The notes: a model not told the origin generated them from the sequence alone. DNA of 34,872 nucleotides from Balneolales bacterium (GCA_007128855.1 SKWQ01000135.1:1-34872); one strand, 5' to 3'; numbered from the stretch's first letter, positions 7,958-16,683 are shown. Numbers and translations are program-made.

Positions 7958-7986
7958 TTGACATTCAATCCGGCAAAAGCTAATAT
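7958..7986 (+). promoter_or_regulatory. Sigma70-like promoter for the lipoprotein/PorV-like operon
   Basis: TTGACA (7958-7963), a spacer of exactly 17 bases, then TAATAT (7981-7986). The -35 is a perfect consensus and the -10 matches at four positions. Transcription would start near 7993, about 105 bases upstream of the lipoprotein start at 8099. It is the plus-strand side of the divergent region shared with the trp leader. Confidence 0.6.
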
Positions 7987-8098
7987 CCACACTTGTCCAA
8001 ATGATATTATACCACGCTCAAAACAGACCGGATGGCATACTTCTACCGAACGTTTACCGTTATTTTCTGAATACGCAACATCACATCAACTTTCTGTT

Positions 8099-8905
8099 TT
8101 GAGAAAATCGTTCTGGTTTTACCCGGTCATGCTCCTGGTTCTTATTGCCGGTATTACATCCTGCGATGAAACCGACGGACCTGCAGGGGTCCTGAGTGAG
8201 CGCCCTTCCATTTCTGATTTCCGGGTAGATCCGTCCGAAATCCGTTTCTCTGCTGAGGACGGCATCGGCGACACCCTGGTCACCTTCCGGGTCGATGTCA
8301 GCAGCAACATCCCCGAGGATTTCCGACTTGTTACCGAGCTGGCCGGTATCCGCGACCGCCAGGTCCGCGCCAGCGATACCCTTCAAGCCGATCCGCAAGG
8401 TTCCGGGCGCTACTCCGGTTCGCTCAGTCTCACCATGAACACCAATCGCTTCGAAAACCTGGTGATCTACGTCTATCCCCTGGCACCCGACGGCAGGGTA
8501 TCCGACCGGGTGGAATCCACCATTACCGTGCGGGGCATCGACACGGGTCGGCCCGAAGTGCTGGAGATCATCCATCCCGATGCCGTTGTGATCCCTTTGC
8601 CCGGCGAACCCGAAAACCGGTTTACCATTTCCGCGAAAGTCACCCATACCATCTCGCCCGACAACATAAATACGGTCCGGCTGGAACTCTTCGACCGCAG
8701 CGACAGCCGTATCTTCGCCTCGAACATGGGCCGGGCCGGGTCCGGCAACGACACCGAACCCGAACCCGAATATCGGATGTACGAACAGGATTTCAGCATC
8801 AACTCCGGCAACTCTCCGGATAACTACCGGGTCGAGATCCACGCTACCGATATCGCCGGCACCGTCAGCGACACCCTTCGCTCCACCCTGATCATTACCC
8901 GATGA
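8099..8905 (+). CDS. Lipoprotein with Ig-like domains
   Basis: No named family was recognised. From a TTG start the protein (268 residues) begins with Arg-Lys, a hydrophobic stretch FYPVMLLVLIAG and a lipobox ending ITSC, so it should be lipidated at Cys22 or nearby. The rest is rich in beta strands and looks like two Ig-like or cadherin-like domains: the first from about residue 35, ending TITVRGID; the second ending YRVEIHATDIAGTVSDTLRSTLIIT. The frame is open further upstream to 7958, but that would place the start inside the promoter. It overlaps the next gene as ATGA. The context suggests a periplasmic or surface partner of the propeller protein and PorV-like barrels. Confidence 0.8.
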   Translation: MRKSFWFYPVMLLVLIAGITSCDETDGPAGVLSERPSISDFRVDPSEIRFSAEDGIGDTLVTFRVDVSSNIPEDFRLVTELAGIRDRQVRASDTLQADPQGSGRYSGSLSLTMNTNRFENLVIYVYPLAPDGRVSDRVESTITVRGIDTGRPEVLEIIHPDAVVIPLPGEPENRFTISAKVTHTISPDNINTVRLELFDRSDSRIFASNMGRAGSGNDTEPEPEYRMYEQDFSINSGNSPDNYRVEIHATDIAGTVSDTLRSTLIITR

Positions 8906-10458
8906 GATTACCCTTTTTGCCTGCACTTCTCAGCTGTCTGCTTCTGCTGCCCACGCAGATCCACGCTCAGATTCTGCCGGGACAGGTACCATCCCCCTAC
9001 AAATCCATATCGCAGAATTCCATTTCCAATATGGGAGTGCTGGGTGATACGCTCTGGATCGGACCCAGGATGAACTACAATATCGCAAACGAACTGGAAT
9101 GGCGGCTTCCTGAAGGTGCCGACTCGGTAACGGATGGACGCGGCCGGCTTTTCTCCATCGCCCTTGCTCCTGACACGGTTTTTGCCGGCATCGGCTACAG
9201 CGAGGTCGTCGGTGAAGCGTCGGTGCAGGCACAGATGGGCTTCTACATCACGACAGATGGCGGCCTGAACTGGGAACTGATCGACACTTCGCGCACCCTT
9301 GACAGCCCCGATGCCAACACCATACGCTATGGCGGACAGGATCTGGAGACCATCCCCGTGATCGTGCCGCAGCAATCCCCTCCCTACATGGTGGATTTCA
9401 AGGGTGATGTTGTCTTTTTTGCCGGATGGGCTTCCGGTATCCGGCGCAGCACCGATTTTGGCCAGACCTGGGAACGGGTCGTGCTCCCCCCCTTCAGTCT
9501 TGATGAACTCACACCCGAAGAGACCTACAGCTTCCGGATCGACCCCCGTGGGGACGGACAGTCCAATGACTTCCTGAATTTCCTTGGATTTTCTGTGCTG
9601 ATCGGCAGTGATGGAAATGTCTATGCAGGTACCGCAGGTGGACTGAATATCTCCGATAACGCCCTGAGCGCTCCGGCCGACAGCATCCGGTGGCGTCACA
9701 TCCGCCAGTCCGGCAGCCCGGAAGGGCTTCTCGGCAACTGGGTCACATCCATCCGTGAGAATCCATTTGACAGGGCCGTTTGGATGACCAACTGGACAGC
9801 CATTACCGGCCAGGACACCGAAGGGATCGTGGTTACGCGGGATGCCGGGACCACGTTCGAACAGCATCTTGCGGGTGAGCGGATTTACGACATCGGTTTT
9901 GACGGCACATATATATTTGCAGCCGGGAACAACGGGGTTTTCATCAGTGCCGATAATGGTGGCTCATGGAGGCAGGTGCGTCAGGTCAAAAGTCCCAATA
10001 CCGTCATGAAGCCCGGAACTACCTACTATGCGGTCAGTACCGCCGCCGGCAGAGTCTGGATCGGCACCAGCGACGGACTGGCATCCACGCAAGATGGCGG
10101 AGTATCCTGGGAAATCACCAGGGTCGATTTTCCGCTGGATGGAAAGAACAGATATCAGGATGACGCACCTGGCGTCAGGGCCTATGCCTACCCGAATCCG
10201 TTCTCACCAAGGCAGCACGACCTGGTGCGCATCAAGTTTGAAAACCGGAATGCCTCGTCGGTCACCATACGGCTGTATGATTTCGGGATGAACCTGATAC
10301 GCACGCTGGACGAAAAGCGCGAGCTTGAATCCGGCACTTACGAAGCTGTCTGGGACGGAACCGATCAGCAGGGCCGGAAGGTGGCTAATGGCACAGTTTT
10401 CTATGAAGTAGACACCGGCAACCGTCGAACCGTGGGCAAAATACTGGTACTTGAATGA
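8902..10458 (+). CDS. Secreted Asp-box beta-propeller protein with FlgD/type IX-like C-terminal domain
   Basis: A 518-residue secreted protein. The signal peptide is MRLPFLPALLSCLLLLP with cleavage near IHAQ. At least four Asp-box (BNR) turns are visible: ITTDGGLNW, STDFGQTW, SADNGGSW and STQDGGVSW. This indicates a sialidase/VPS10-like propeller fold, although nothing shows sialidase activity. The last 85 residues form a separate domain: YAYPNPFSP, then an amphipathic sandwich ending WDGTDQQGRKVANGTVFYEV and KILVLE. That resembles FlgD Ig-like or type IX sorting domains. It is ATGA-coupled to both neighbours. A propeller plus CTD next to PorV/PorQ-like barrels recalls PorZ of the type IX attachment complex, but orthology is not shown. 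Confidence 0.8.
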   Translation: MRLPFLPALLSCLLLLPTQIHAQILPGQVPSPYKSISQNSISNMGVLGDTLWIGPRMNYNIANELEWRLPEGADSVTDGRGRLFSIALAPDTVFAGIGYSEVVGEASVQAQMGFYITTDGGLNWELIDTSRTLDSPDANTIRYGGQDLETIPVIVPQQSPPYMVDFKGDVVFFAGWASGIRRSTDFGQTWERVVLPPFSLDELTPEETYSFRIDPRGDGQSNDFLNFLGFSVLIGSDGNVYAGTAGGLNISDNALSAPADSIRWRHIRQSGSPEGLLGNWVTSIRENPFDRAVWMTNWTAITGQDTEGIVVTRDAGTTFEQHLAGERIYDIGFDGTYIFAAGNNGVFISADNGGSWRQVRQVKSPNTVMKPGTTYYAVSTAAGRVWIGTSDGLASTQDGGVSWEITRVDFPLDGKNRYQDDAPGVRAYAYPNPFSPRQHDLVRIKFENRNASSVTIRLYDFGMNLIRTLDEKRELESGTYEAVWDGTDQQGRKVANGTVFYEVDTGNRRTVGKILVLE

Positions 10459-11576
10459 TGATCCGGAATAGAAATATCCATCACAGCTGCAAGAGCATTG
10501 ACAATCCACGCTTGATGTCAAACAGCCATTCTGGAAACATGGTTGCCATTCTGCTTATGACGGTCCTTTTTCTATGGATACCGTTGCAGGAATCGCTGGC
10601 ACAGAGTGGCGGTTTCAGCGGGGCTTACACCCGCATGGGATTCGGAGCCCGGGGCATGGCCATGGGTAATGCCATGGGGACAGTTTCGCAGGATGGGGTG
10701 TTCGCACACTACAATCCGGCGCTCGCTTCTTTTGCAACCGGAAACCAGATCGACATGGGCACGGCCCTGATGGCATTTGACCGGAGTCTGCATTCCTTCA
10801 ATGTCACCTTCCCCCTCCCACCCAGTGCGGGATTGAACATCGGATTGCTGAACGCCAATGTATATGATATAGACGGCCGCACCTCCAGCGGATACCATAC
10901 CGAGATGCTTTCCACGCATGAGTTCCAGCTCTTTGCAGCATTTGGGCTGAGCGTGAGTCCGCGGGTACACCTTGGTGCTGCTGCAAAACTGCATTACGCC
11001 AGCTTCCATGACGACATTGACAATGCCACAGGTGCAGGATTTGACATTGGGCTGATCATATTACCGACTTCGGACTGGCGAATCGGCCTGGCCGTTCAGG
11101 ACCTGATATCCGCATATTCCTGGAACACGAATCCCATTTACGGGACGCTGGGCGGCCGTAACAGAAACGATCCCATTCCGGTGCGTTTCCGGTTCAGCTC
11201 CTCGTACCGGTTCAATGATATCGGGCTTGTTGTAAGCAGCGAATACGAAATACAACGATTGGAATCTGAAATAGTGGATAGAAGGCATCTCGGTGGATCG
11301 GTTCCACCACAAAACACGACCCGCACCGATAATGTCACAACAAACAGCCAGCTGTTCCGGATCGGAGCATCCTGGAGCGCGCATGAGCGGTTCACCCTTC
11401 GCGGTGGATGGGAGATCATGGACTTGGACTACCTCCGGGAGACCCATAAATTAAGTACAGGTTTTTCAGTGCACCTTCCCTACGATGCCATGAATCCATC
11501 AGTGGACTATGCGTTCGTACGCGAACCTTTGGGAATTGCAGGGATGCATGTACTCACGCTGCGATTGTCCCTGTAG
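10455..11576 (+). CDS. PorV/PorQ-family outer-membrane beta-barrel protein (first copy)
   Basis: A 373-residue predicted outer-membrane barrel. The mature N-terminus YTRMGFGARGMAMGNAMGTVSQDGVFAHYNPALAS is the family signature: an R-MG-GARGMAMG hatch segment and a YNPA motif. Alternating hydrophobic strands follow, and the protein ends TLRLSL. The start overlaps the propeller gene as ATGA. About 28 polar residues then precede the hydrophobic MVAILLMTVLFLW signal segment, so ATGs at 10515 or 10539 are alternative starts. Family members include PorV, which shuttles type IX cargo, and FadL-like barrels of unknown role. The exact substrate cannot be read from sequence. Confidence 0.82.
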   Translation: MMIRNRNIHHSCKSIDNPRLMSNSHSGNMVAILLMTVLFLWIPLQESLAQSGGFSGAYTRMGFGARGMAMGNAMGTVSQDGVFAHYNPALASFATGNQIDMGTALMAFDRSLHSFNVTFPLPPSAGLNIGLLNANVYDIDGRTSSGYHTEMLSTHEFQLFAAFGLSVSPRVHLGAAAKLHYASFHDDIDNATGAGFDIGLIILPTSDWRIGLAVQDLISAYSWNTNPIYGTLGGRNRNDPIPVRFRFSSSYRFNDIGLVVSSEYEIQRLESEIVDRRHLGGSVPPQNTTRTDNVTTNSQLFRIGASWSAHERFTLRGGWEIMDLDYLRETHKLSTGFSVHLPYDAMNPSVDYAFVREPLGIAGMHVLTLRLSL

Positions 11577-11588
11577 CACATTTTTAAA

Positions 11589-12578
11589 ATGACACACATG
11601 AAAACGTTTACTATATATCTGACGGTGCTGACCGGGATGATCCTGCTCACCGCCATCCTTCCGGACAGGACCTACGGTGGTCAGTCAACGGGAATGCACT
11701 TTCTGCTCGTTGGACCGTCTGCGCATAATATGGGTGCTTCGGACGGACACACTGCCGCCTTGACGGGCGCATCGGCCATCTACCTCAATCCCGCCATGCT
11801 CGCCCTCGAGAATCGAAACAGTGCCACCCTGTCCTACATGCTGTGGCCTGCCACCGACACCCAGAACAGTTTTGCCGGCCTGGTCTACAAAGGCGACCGG
11901 CAGGCATTCGGACTGGCATTGCTGTCGTCGCTCAATGATGATATACCATTCCGGAGCGGAGCGACATCCAACCCGGATGGGTATTTTGCTGTGAGGTATT
12001 TCTCAATGGCCGGTTCCTACTCCCGCAGCTTCGGTCCGCTGGCCGTCGGTGTCACGGGCATGTACCTGTACGAGCAGTTTTTCCGGCAGGATGCTTCCGG
12101 TTTTGCCGCAAATGCCGGTCTTGCGCTCAATATGCTTGAGGAACGGGTCCGGCTGGGTGCCTCCCTCCGTAATCTCGGTTCCATGCAGGATCTGGCCGAA
12201 ACGGCAACGCGCCTGCCCACCCTGATCAGTCTTGGCACAAACGTTCAGCTGCTCCAGTTTTCAACCACGGCTGTTGAGGACGAAATCCCACTTCTGCTAT
12301 CTGTAACGGCTGATTACAATATACCGCTGAACGATGTCTCAGGATCGGATGATGGAGCTATTTTATCCCAGGATGCCGGATATCTCAATGCTGGACTTGA
12401 ATTGAACATCGCGCAGATCATTGACCTTCGGGCAGGTGTACGCACAGGTGACACGCAGCGTCGTTTCAGCACCGGAGCCGGCATCTTCATCAGCGATTTT
12501 TACTTCAACTATGCTTTCCTTCCTTTTCAGGATGGTTTCGGCGTAGCGCATGCTGTCAGCTTGCAATACTATTTCTGA
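11589..12578 (+). CDS. PorV/PorQ-family outer-membrane beta-barrel protein (second copy)
   Basis: A 329-residue barrel with a signal peptide (KTFTIYLTVLTGMILLTAIL, cleavage near YGGQ). The family N-terminus is FLLVGPSAHNMGASDGHTAALTGASAIYLNPAML, close to the PorV form FL-I-P-AR-MG followed by YWNPA. Strands alternate through the barrel and the protein ends SLQYYF. A terminal aromatic is the usual beta-signal for BAM insertion. It lies 12 bases after the first copy, so the two are probably co-expressed. The two copies are clearly diverged and are not a recent duplication. Calling one PorV and the other PorQ would be a guess. Confidence 0.82.
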   Translation: MTHMKTFTIYLTVLTGMILLTAILPDRTYGGQSTGMHFLLVGPSAHNMGASDGHTAALTGASAIYLNPAMLALENRNSATLSYMLWPATDTQNSFAGLVYKGDRQAFGLALLSSLNDDIPFRSGATSNPDGYFAVRYFSMAGSYSRSFGPLAVGVTGMYLYEQFFRQDASGFAANAGLALNMLEERVRLGASLRNLGSMQDLAETATRLPTLISLGTNVQLLQFSTTAVEDEIPLLLSVTADYNIPLNDVSGSDDGAILSQDAGYLNAGLELNIAQIIDLRAGVRTGDTQRRFSTGAGIFISDFYFNYAFLPFQDGFGVAHAVSLQYYF

Positions 12579-12651
12579 ATGATGCTGCGGAACGGGTCGA
12601 CGAAATCGCCGCAGGTACTGTTCACCCACAAAACGGCCGGTACCAGATGAC

Positions 12652-12667
12652 CGTATCCCGGGATACG
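12652..12667. repeat. 16-bp perfect palindrome between convergent operons
   Basis: CGTATCCCGGGATACG is a perfect inverted repeat in the 116-base gap between the plus-strand barrel gene and the minus-strand pssA. No T-run follows on either strand, so it is not a classic intrinsic terminator. It could be a protein site or a weak bidirectional stop. The rest of the gap shows no gene. Confidence 0.5.
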
Positions 12668-12694
12668 CTGGGAATACCGTTGGATTGACGCTGA

Positions 12695-13492
12695 TCAGAC
12701 CGGTTCTTCGTGGATTTCCTTCCAGAATCGCCTTACCGAAACGATGACGCCCTTGGCTATGAAAATGCTGAATACGAGGATAAGCCCATATTCCTGCAAT
12801 GCCACGACCGCTACGAAATAGAAAATAAACAGGTATACTTTCCCCTTGTTTTTTTTCAGGTTATCACCCTTGAACCTGGGGATTTTGTCGAACGGAACCG
12901 TGCTCACCATCAAAAGGGAAAGCAACATGATCACCGGTACCAGCATGCTGTTGAAGCCGTGTTTAAACCCGTCAAACAGATCCGGATTGGGATGAAATAT
13001 CAGGAACAGGGCGACAAGCATCATGGCAAGAGCAGGTATCGGCAATCCCTTGAAGAACTCAGGATCCTCTATGCGCGCATCCACATTGAATCGGGCCAGG
13101 CGTACGGCACCGCACAAGACAGGAAAAGAGGAAATGATGATTCCAATAAACATCATCTCATTCAGTGAGTAGCTGTAGAACAGAAAAGCAGGTGCAACTC
13201 CAAAGGATACGATGTCGCTGAGGGAATCCAGCTCGATCCCGAATTCCGTAGTGGCGTTGGCCAGGCGTGCCATGAACCCGTCCATCATGTCGAATACGGC
13301 GGCAAAGACGATGAGCCACGCCCCGAACTCCAGTTTCCCCTCATAGATCTGGACCAGTGCCGCAAACCCGCAGAACAGGTTCATGAGCGTAAAAAAACTG
13401 GGGACGACGGTCCTGGGAATCGGTTTCCTGAACTTGCGTCGCAAATGCTGGTTCCGCAGCTGCCTTCGTAAGAGTCTGTTTTCAGCGTTCAT
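12695..13492 (-). CDS. pssA: CDP-diacylglycerol--serine O-phosphatidyltransferase
   Basis: This integral membrane enzyme of 265 residues makes phosphatidylserine from CDP-diacylglycerol and serine. The CDP-alcohol phosphotransferase signature D-G-x2-A-R-x8-G-x3-D-x3-D is complete in MDGFMARLANATTEFGIELD plus SLSD. Hydrophobic helices follow (FLFYSYSLNEMMFIGIIIS, LVPVIMLLSLLMV, VYLFIFYFVAVVAL). The basic N-terminus (RLLRRQLRNQHLRRKFRKP) should face the cytoplasm. It lies 21 bases after psd, so two consecutive steps of phosphatidylethanolamine synthesis are together. It is the last gene of this minus-strand run. Confidence 0.95.
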   Translation of the reverse strand: MNAENRLLRRQLRNQHLRRKFRKPIPRTVVPSFFTLMNLFCGFAALVQIYEGKLEFGAWLIVFAAVFDMMDGFMARLANATTEFGIELDSLSDIVSFGVAPAFLFYSYSLNEMMFIGIIISSFPVLCGAVRLARFNVDARIEDPEFFKGLPIPALAMMLVALFLIFHPNPDLFDGFKHGFNSMLVPVIMLLSLLMVSTVPFDKIPRFKGDNLKKNKGKVYLFIFYFVAVVALQEYGLILVFSIFIAKGVIVSVRRFWKEIHEEPV

Positions 13493-13513
13493 GGGATTCC
13501 GGATTCACCTCAA

Positions 13514-14161
13514 TCAATCCAGTTTTGCAATGATGGTCTCCCCACCCACGGTCTTATCACCAACTCTCACAAGGATATCCATATCCCCCGGTACCAGGAT
13601 GTCCATTCGGGAGCCGAACTTCATAAGTCCGAACCGGTCACCGGCTTTAACCTCGTCACCTTCCCTGGTGTGAAAAACGATCCGGCGTGCAACCAAGCCG
13701 GTTATCTGCCGAAAAAATATCCGGACACCGGATGGATGACGTATGCCAAATTCCGCACGTTCGTTCAGTTCGGATGCCTTGGGATGCCAAGCGACCAGAT
13801 ACTCCCCTGGATGATATGACACATGTTCCACTTTTCCGGATACCGGATAGCGGTTCACGTGAACATCCATGATGGAAAGAAAAATGCTGATCTGTTTTGC
13901 CCCGCCCCCCAGGTAGGTATTCTCGCGCACGGGATCGATGGATATGACTTTCCCATCTGCAGGGGCAACGATATAGGATCCTTCGGGTACGTTGCGCTCC
14001 GGATCCCGGAAAAAGAACAGGGTGAACCCTGCAATTATAACGGCGACCAGGTAGAGCAGGAACGACGCGTTGATGTTCAAAATCCAGCCAAGGACCACCA
14101 GCATCAGGGCAATGAAAAGGGCGGCAATGATTAAAGGGACACCGTCTTTGGCAAATCTCAT
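13514..14161 (-). CDS. psd: Phosphatidylserine decarboxylase, short form
   Basis: A 215-residue pyruvoyl enzyme that decarboxylates phosphatidylserine to phosphatidylethanolamine. Two hydrophobic helices near the N-terminus (PLIIAALFIALMLVVLGWIL and SFLLYLVAVIIAGFTLFFF) anchor it. VAPADGKVISI and FLSIMDVHVNRYPVSGKV are conserved family blocks. The self-cleavage site is FGSRMDI: the Gly-Ser bond would break so that Ser becomes the pyruvoyl group of the small C-terminal subunit. Length fits the short (archaeal/Bacteroidota-type) branch, not the roughly 320-residue enterobacterial form. It starts three bases after rseP. Confidence 0.94.
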   Translation of the reverse strand: MRFAKDGVPLIIAALFIALMLVVLGWILNINASFLLYLVAVIIAGFTLFFFRDPERNVPEGSYIVAPADGKVISIDPVRENTYLGGGAKQISIFLSIMDVHVNRYPVSGKVEHVSYHPGEYLVAWHPKASELNERAEFGIRHPSGVRIFFRQITGLVARRIVFHTREGDEVKAGDRFGLMKFGSRMDILVPGDMDILVRVGDKTVGGETIIAKLD

Positions 14162-14164
14162 AGG

Positions 14165-15517
14165 TCAGTTGACTACGTGACGGAGGATATCGTTGAAGGT
14201 GACAAAAACCATAAGGGTGATCAGCAGGATAAAGCCGATCTGCTGCAGCGCCATTCTCACCTTCACGGAGGGCTCCCTGCGGGTGATGGCCTCATAGACC
14301 AGGAACATCAGGTGGCCTCCATCCAGCATGGGAATGGGAAGAATATTCATGAGAGCAAGTGTGATGCTCAGAAAAGCCGTGAAGTTCCAGAATCCAAGCG
14401 CTCCGCCCCGCTCGGTCACATCCGCAGTGACAGAGGCAATGGCCACAGGTCCGCCCAGGTTTTCGCGGATAGAAATGGAGCCGGTCAGCAACTGCCGAAA
14501 ACCGTTGATGATGCCTTTAAGCGTGTCGTGGGCCTGCGACACGCCTTCCCGGATCGATGCGAAGAAACCGAATCGCATGATTTCAAAACCGAAATATTCA
14601 TGAGGGTCGACAATCGCAATGCCGATGATGCGGCGCTCCGGATCGGGGGCAATGGCAACATCCATCACTTCCTGATCGCGCCGTATGGAAAAGGTCATTT
14701 CGTCCCCGCCCGATTGAATCTTGTCCACCATCTGGATCCAGAACCCGACCTCTTCCCCGTCTATTGCAACGATCTCATCTCCGGGTTGGAGTCCGGCCCT
14801 GTCGGCAGGTGAACCCTCTGACACGGCCCCCACCTTGCTGGGCAATGCGTTCTGGAGCTCAATGAACTCCGGATTACGTGCCAGGTGATCCAGAAAGTCT
14901 TCTGGCGGACGTATGGTAACCGTCTCACCGTTCCGGTCCACCGTGAATGTCAGCGATTTGCTCGTGATTTCGGAAATGGTAAAAAACTGACCCCTGCGGA
15001 TGTAGTCTATCTCCTTGTCATTGACGGCAACGATGCGGTCCCCGGTCTGAAAACCCACATTTTCAGCGGTCGAGTTTTCCGGGATGTACATCCCCTTGAT
15101 GTTTTCGGCCGGTATCTGGTTAACCCCGTGCGAGAACGTGATGACGGCAAAAATGATATAGGCCAGAAACATATTGAAGATCACTCCGGCTGTGATCACG
15201 ACCATGCGCTGCCACACCGGCTTGCTGCGATACTCGTAGTCCTTGGGCTCGGATTTGGTGAAACTGTCATCCATGCTCTCATCGACCATGCCCGAGATCT
15301 TGACATAACCACCAAGGGGCAGCGCCGAAACGCAATAGTCGGTGTCACCTTTTTTAATACCGAACAACCGGGGTGGAAACCCGATGGAGAACCGCTCCAC
15401 ACGCATTCCGAAAAGTTTCGCAGCCAGAAAATGGCCAAGCTCATGCACGAGCACGAGGACAAAAATGGCGGCAACGAAAATAAGTATGGTCTGGAGTATG
15501 CTGAAAATCACTTCCAT
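14165..15517 (-). CDS. rseP: RIP site-2 metalloprotease RseP
   Basis: A membrane-embedded zinc protease (450 residues) that cuts transmembrane helices of anti-sigma factors or signal-peptide remnants. The first helix carries the zinc motif HELGH (VLVLVHELGHFLAAKLFG). The third zinc ligand is in NILPIPMLDGGHLMF near the C-terminus. Between them are two PDZ-like domains, with STAENVGFQTGDRIVAVN and SPADRAGLQPGDEIVAIDG as their carboxylate-binding starts. I used the ATG at 15517; a TTG two codons earlier is also in frame. It lies 17 bases downstream of dxr, an arrangement common in bacteria, where dxr and rseP sit in an envelope gene cluster. Confidence 0.95.
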   Translation of the reverse strand: MEVIFSILQTILIFVAAIFVLVLVHELGHFLAAKLFGMRVERFSIGFPPRLFGIKKGDTDYCVSALPLGGYVKISGMVDESMDDSFTKSEPKDYEYRSKPVWQRMVVITAGVIFNMFLAYIIFAVITFSHGVNQIPAENIKGMYIPENSTAENVGFQTGDRIVAVNDKEIDYIRRGQFFTISEITSKSLTFTVDRNGETVTIRPPEDFLDHLARNPEFIELQNALPSKVGAVSEGSPADRAGLQPGDEIVAIDGEEVGFWIQMVDKIQSGGDEMTFSIRRDQEVMDVAIAPDPERRIIGIAIVDPHEYFGFEIMRFGFFASIREGVSQAHDTLKGIINGFRQLLTGSISIRENLGGPVAIASVTADVTERGGALGFWNFTAFLSITLALMNILPIPMLDGGHLMFLVYEAITRREPSVKVRMALQQIGFILLITLMVFVTFNDILRHVVN

Positions 15518-15534
15518 GTACAATCCGTGTTAAA

Positions 15535-16683
15535 TCAGACAGTCCGGGCAAAAGCACGCGCTTCACGGTCAACCGCTTCCAGCGACTCTACTGATAACGT
15601 ATCTGAGTTGGTAATATGAGACAAACTTTTAGCTACAATTTCGGAAATCTGAATATACGAAATTTCTTCCTTGAGAAACCGTTCCACGGCAATTTCATTG
15701 GAGGCATTGAGGATGGCGGGTGCGAACCCACCGGCATCTATCGCCTGCAATGCCAGGTCAAAACAAGGGAAACGCTCAAGATCTACAGGTTCAAAAGTGA
15801 GTTGCTGCCTGGTGGTCCAGTCAATATGACGCGCTGCAAGCGGCCAGCGGTCCGGGAAGGTCAGGGCGTATTGAATCGGCAGGCGCATGTCCGGCAGCCC
15901 CATCTGGGCTTTCATGGATCCGTCGTTGAAAAGAACCATGGAGTGGACAATGCTCTGTGGATGGACCACAGCTTCAATCTGGTTCAGGGGCAGGCCGAAC
16001 AGCCAGTGGGCCTCGATTACTTCCAACCCCTTGTTCATCATCGTTGCTGAATCGATGGTGATCTTGGCACCCATGTCCCAGTTCGGATGTTTCAGGGCAT
16101 CATGCACCGTAGCTTTTTGTATCTGGTGCTTGCTCCACGTGCGGAAAGGTCCTCCGCTTGCAGTGATGATGAGCTTTTCGACATTTCCAAGTTTCTCTCC
16201 GGCCATACACTGGAGGATGGCGCTGTGCTCGGAATCGATGGGTATCAGCCGGTCATAGCGTCCGTTCAGGTAAGGCGCGAGAAGCTCACCACCGACCACC
16301 AGGGATTCCTTGTTCGCCAAAGCAACTTTCTTGCCCGATTTCAGTGCTGAAATGGTCGGAAGGAATCCGGAAAAACCGACCAGGCTGTTTATGACCGTGT
16401 CGACATCTCCTGATTTGACAATGTTATTGAGTTCCTCCGGTCCACACAAAAGTTCCGTTTGTGTGTGGGTAACGGCCTGTTTCAGTTGGGAGAAGTGTGT
16501 CTCATCCACAAGCACCGCATGCGACGGCCGGAATTCATTGATCTGATTGGCAAGTGTTTCCCAGTTGGTGTGAGCCGTAATGGCATATACCGATAGATTC
16601 TCGGGATGCGCGCGAACGATATCCAGTGTCTGGGTTCCGATGGAACCGGTGGATCCTAAGATCAATAAGCGTTGCGTGTTCAC
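15535..16683 (-). CDS. dxr: 1-deoxy-D-xylulose 5-phosphate reductoisomerase
   Basis: Dxr (382 residues) converts DXP to 2-C-methyl-D-erythritol 4-phosphate with NADPH, the committed step of the MEP isoprenoid pathway. The NADPH loop LILGSTGSIGTQTLDIV opens the protein. LANKESLVVGG, IPIDSEHSAI, ASGGPFRTW and HPNWDMGAKITIDSATMMNK contain the metal- and substrate-binding residues. I used the GTG at 16683, which places the Rossmann loop a few residues from the start as in the family. The frame continues to an ATG at 16755, adding 24 residues without homology. Confidence 0.95.
   Translation of the reverse strand: MNTQRLLILGSTGSIGTQTLDIVRAHPENLSVYAITAHTNWETLANQINEFRPSHAVLVDETHFSQLKQAVTHTQTELLCGPEELNNIVKSGDVDTVINSLVGFSGFLPTISALKSGKKVALANKESLVVGGELLAPYLNGRYDRLIPIDSEHSAILQCMAGEKLGNVEKLIITASGGPFRTWSKHQIQKATVHDALKHPNWDMGAKITIDSATMMNKGLEVIEAHWLFGLPLNQIEAVVHPQSIVHSMVLFNDGSMKAQMGLPDMRLPIQYALTFPDRWPLAARHIDWTTRQQLTFEPVDLERFPCFDLALQAIDAGGFAPAILNASNEIAVERFLKEEISYIQISEIVAKSLSHITNSDTLSVESLEAVDREARAFARTV

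Noticed and set aside
7822-7992. A 74-residue upstream extension of the trpL frame.
   Set aside because: It runs through the promoter and the direct repeats and has no family resemblance. Only the last 17 codons fit the attenuator.
8081-8926. Long open frames on the strand opposite the lipoprotein and propeller genes (for example 281 and 319 codons).
   Set aside because: They mirror genuine genes that have signal peptides, lipobox and coupled starts. The antisense products show no recognisable domain and are typical of GC-rich shadow frames.
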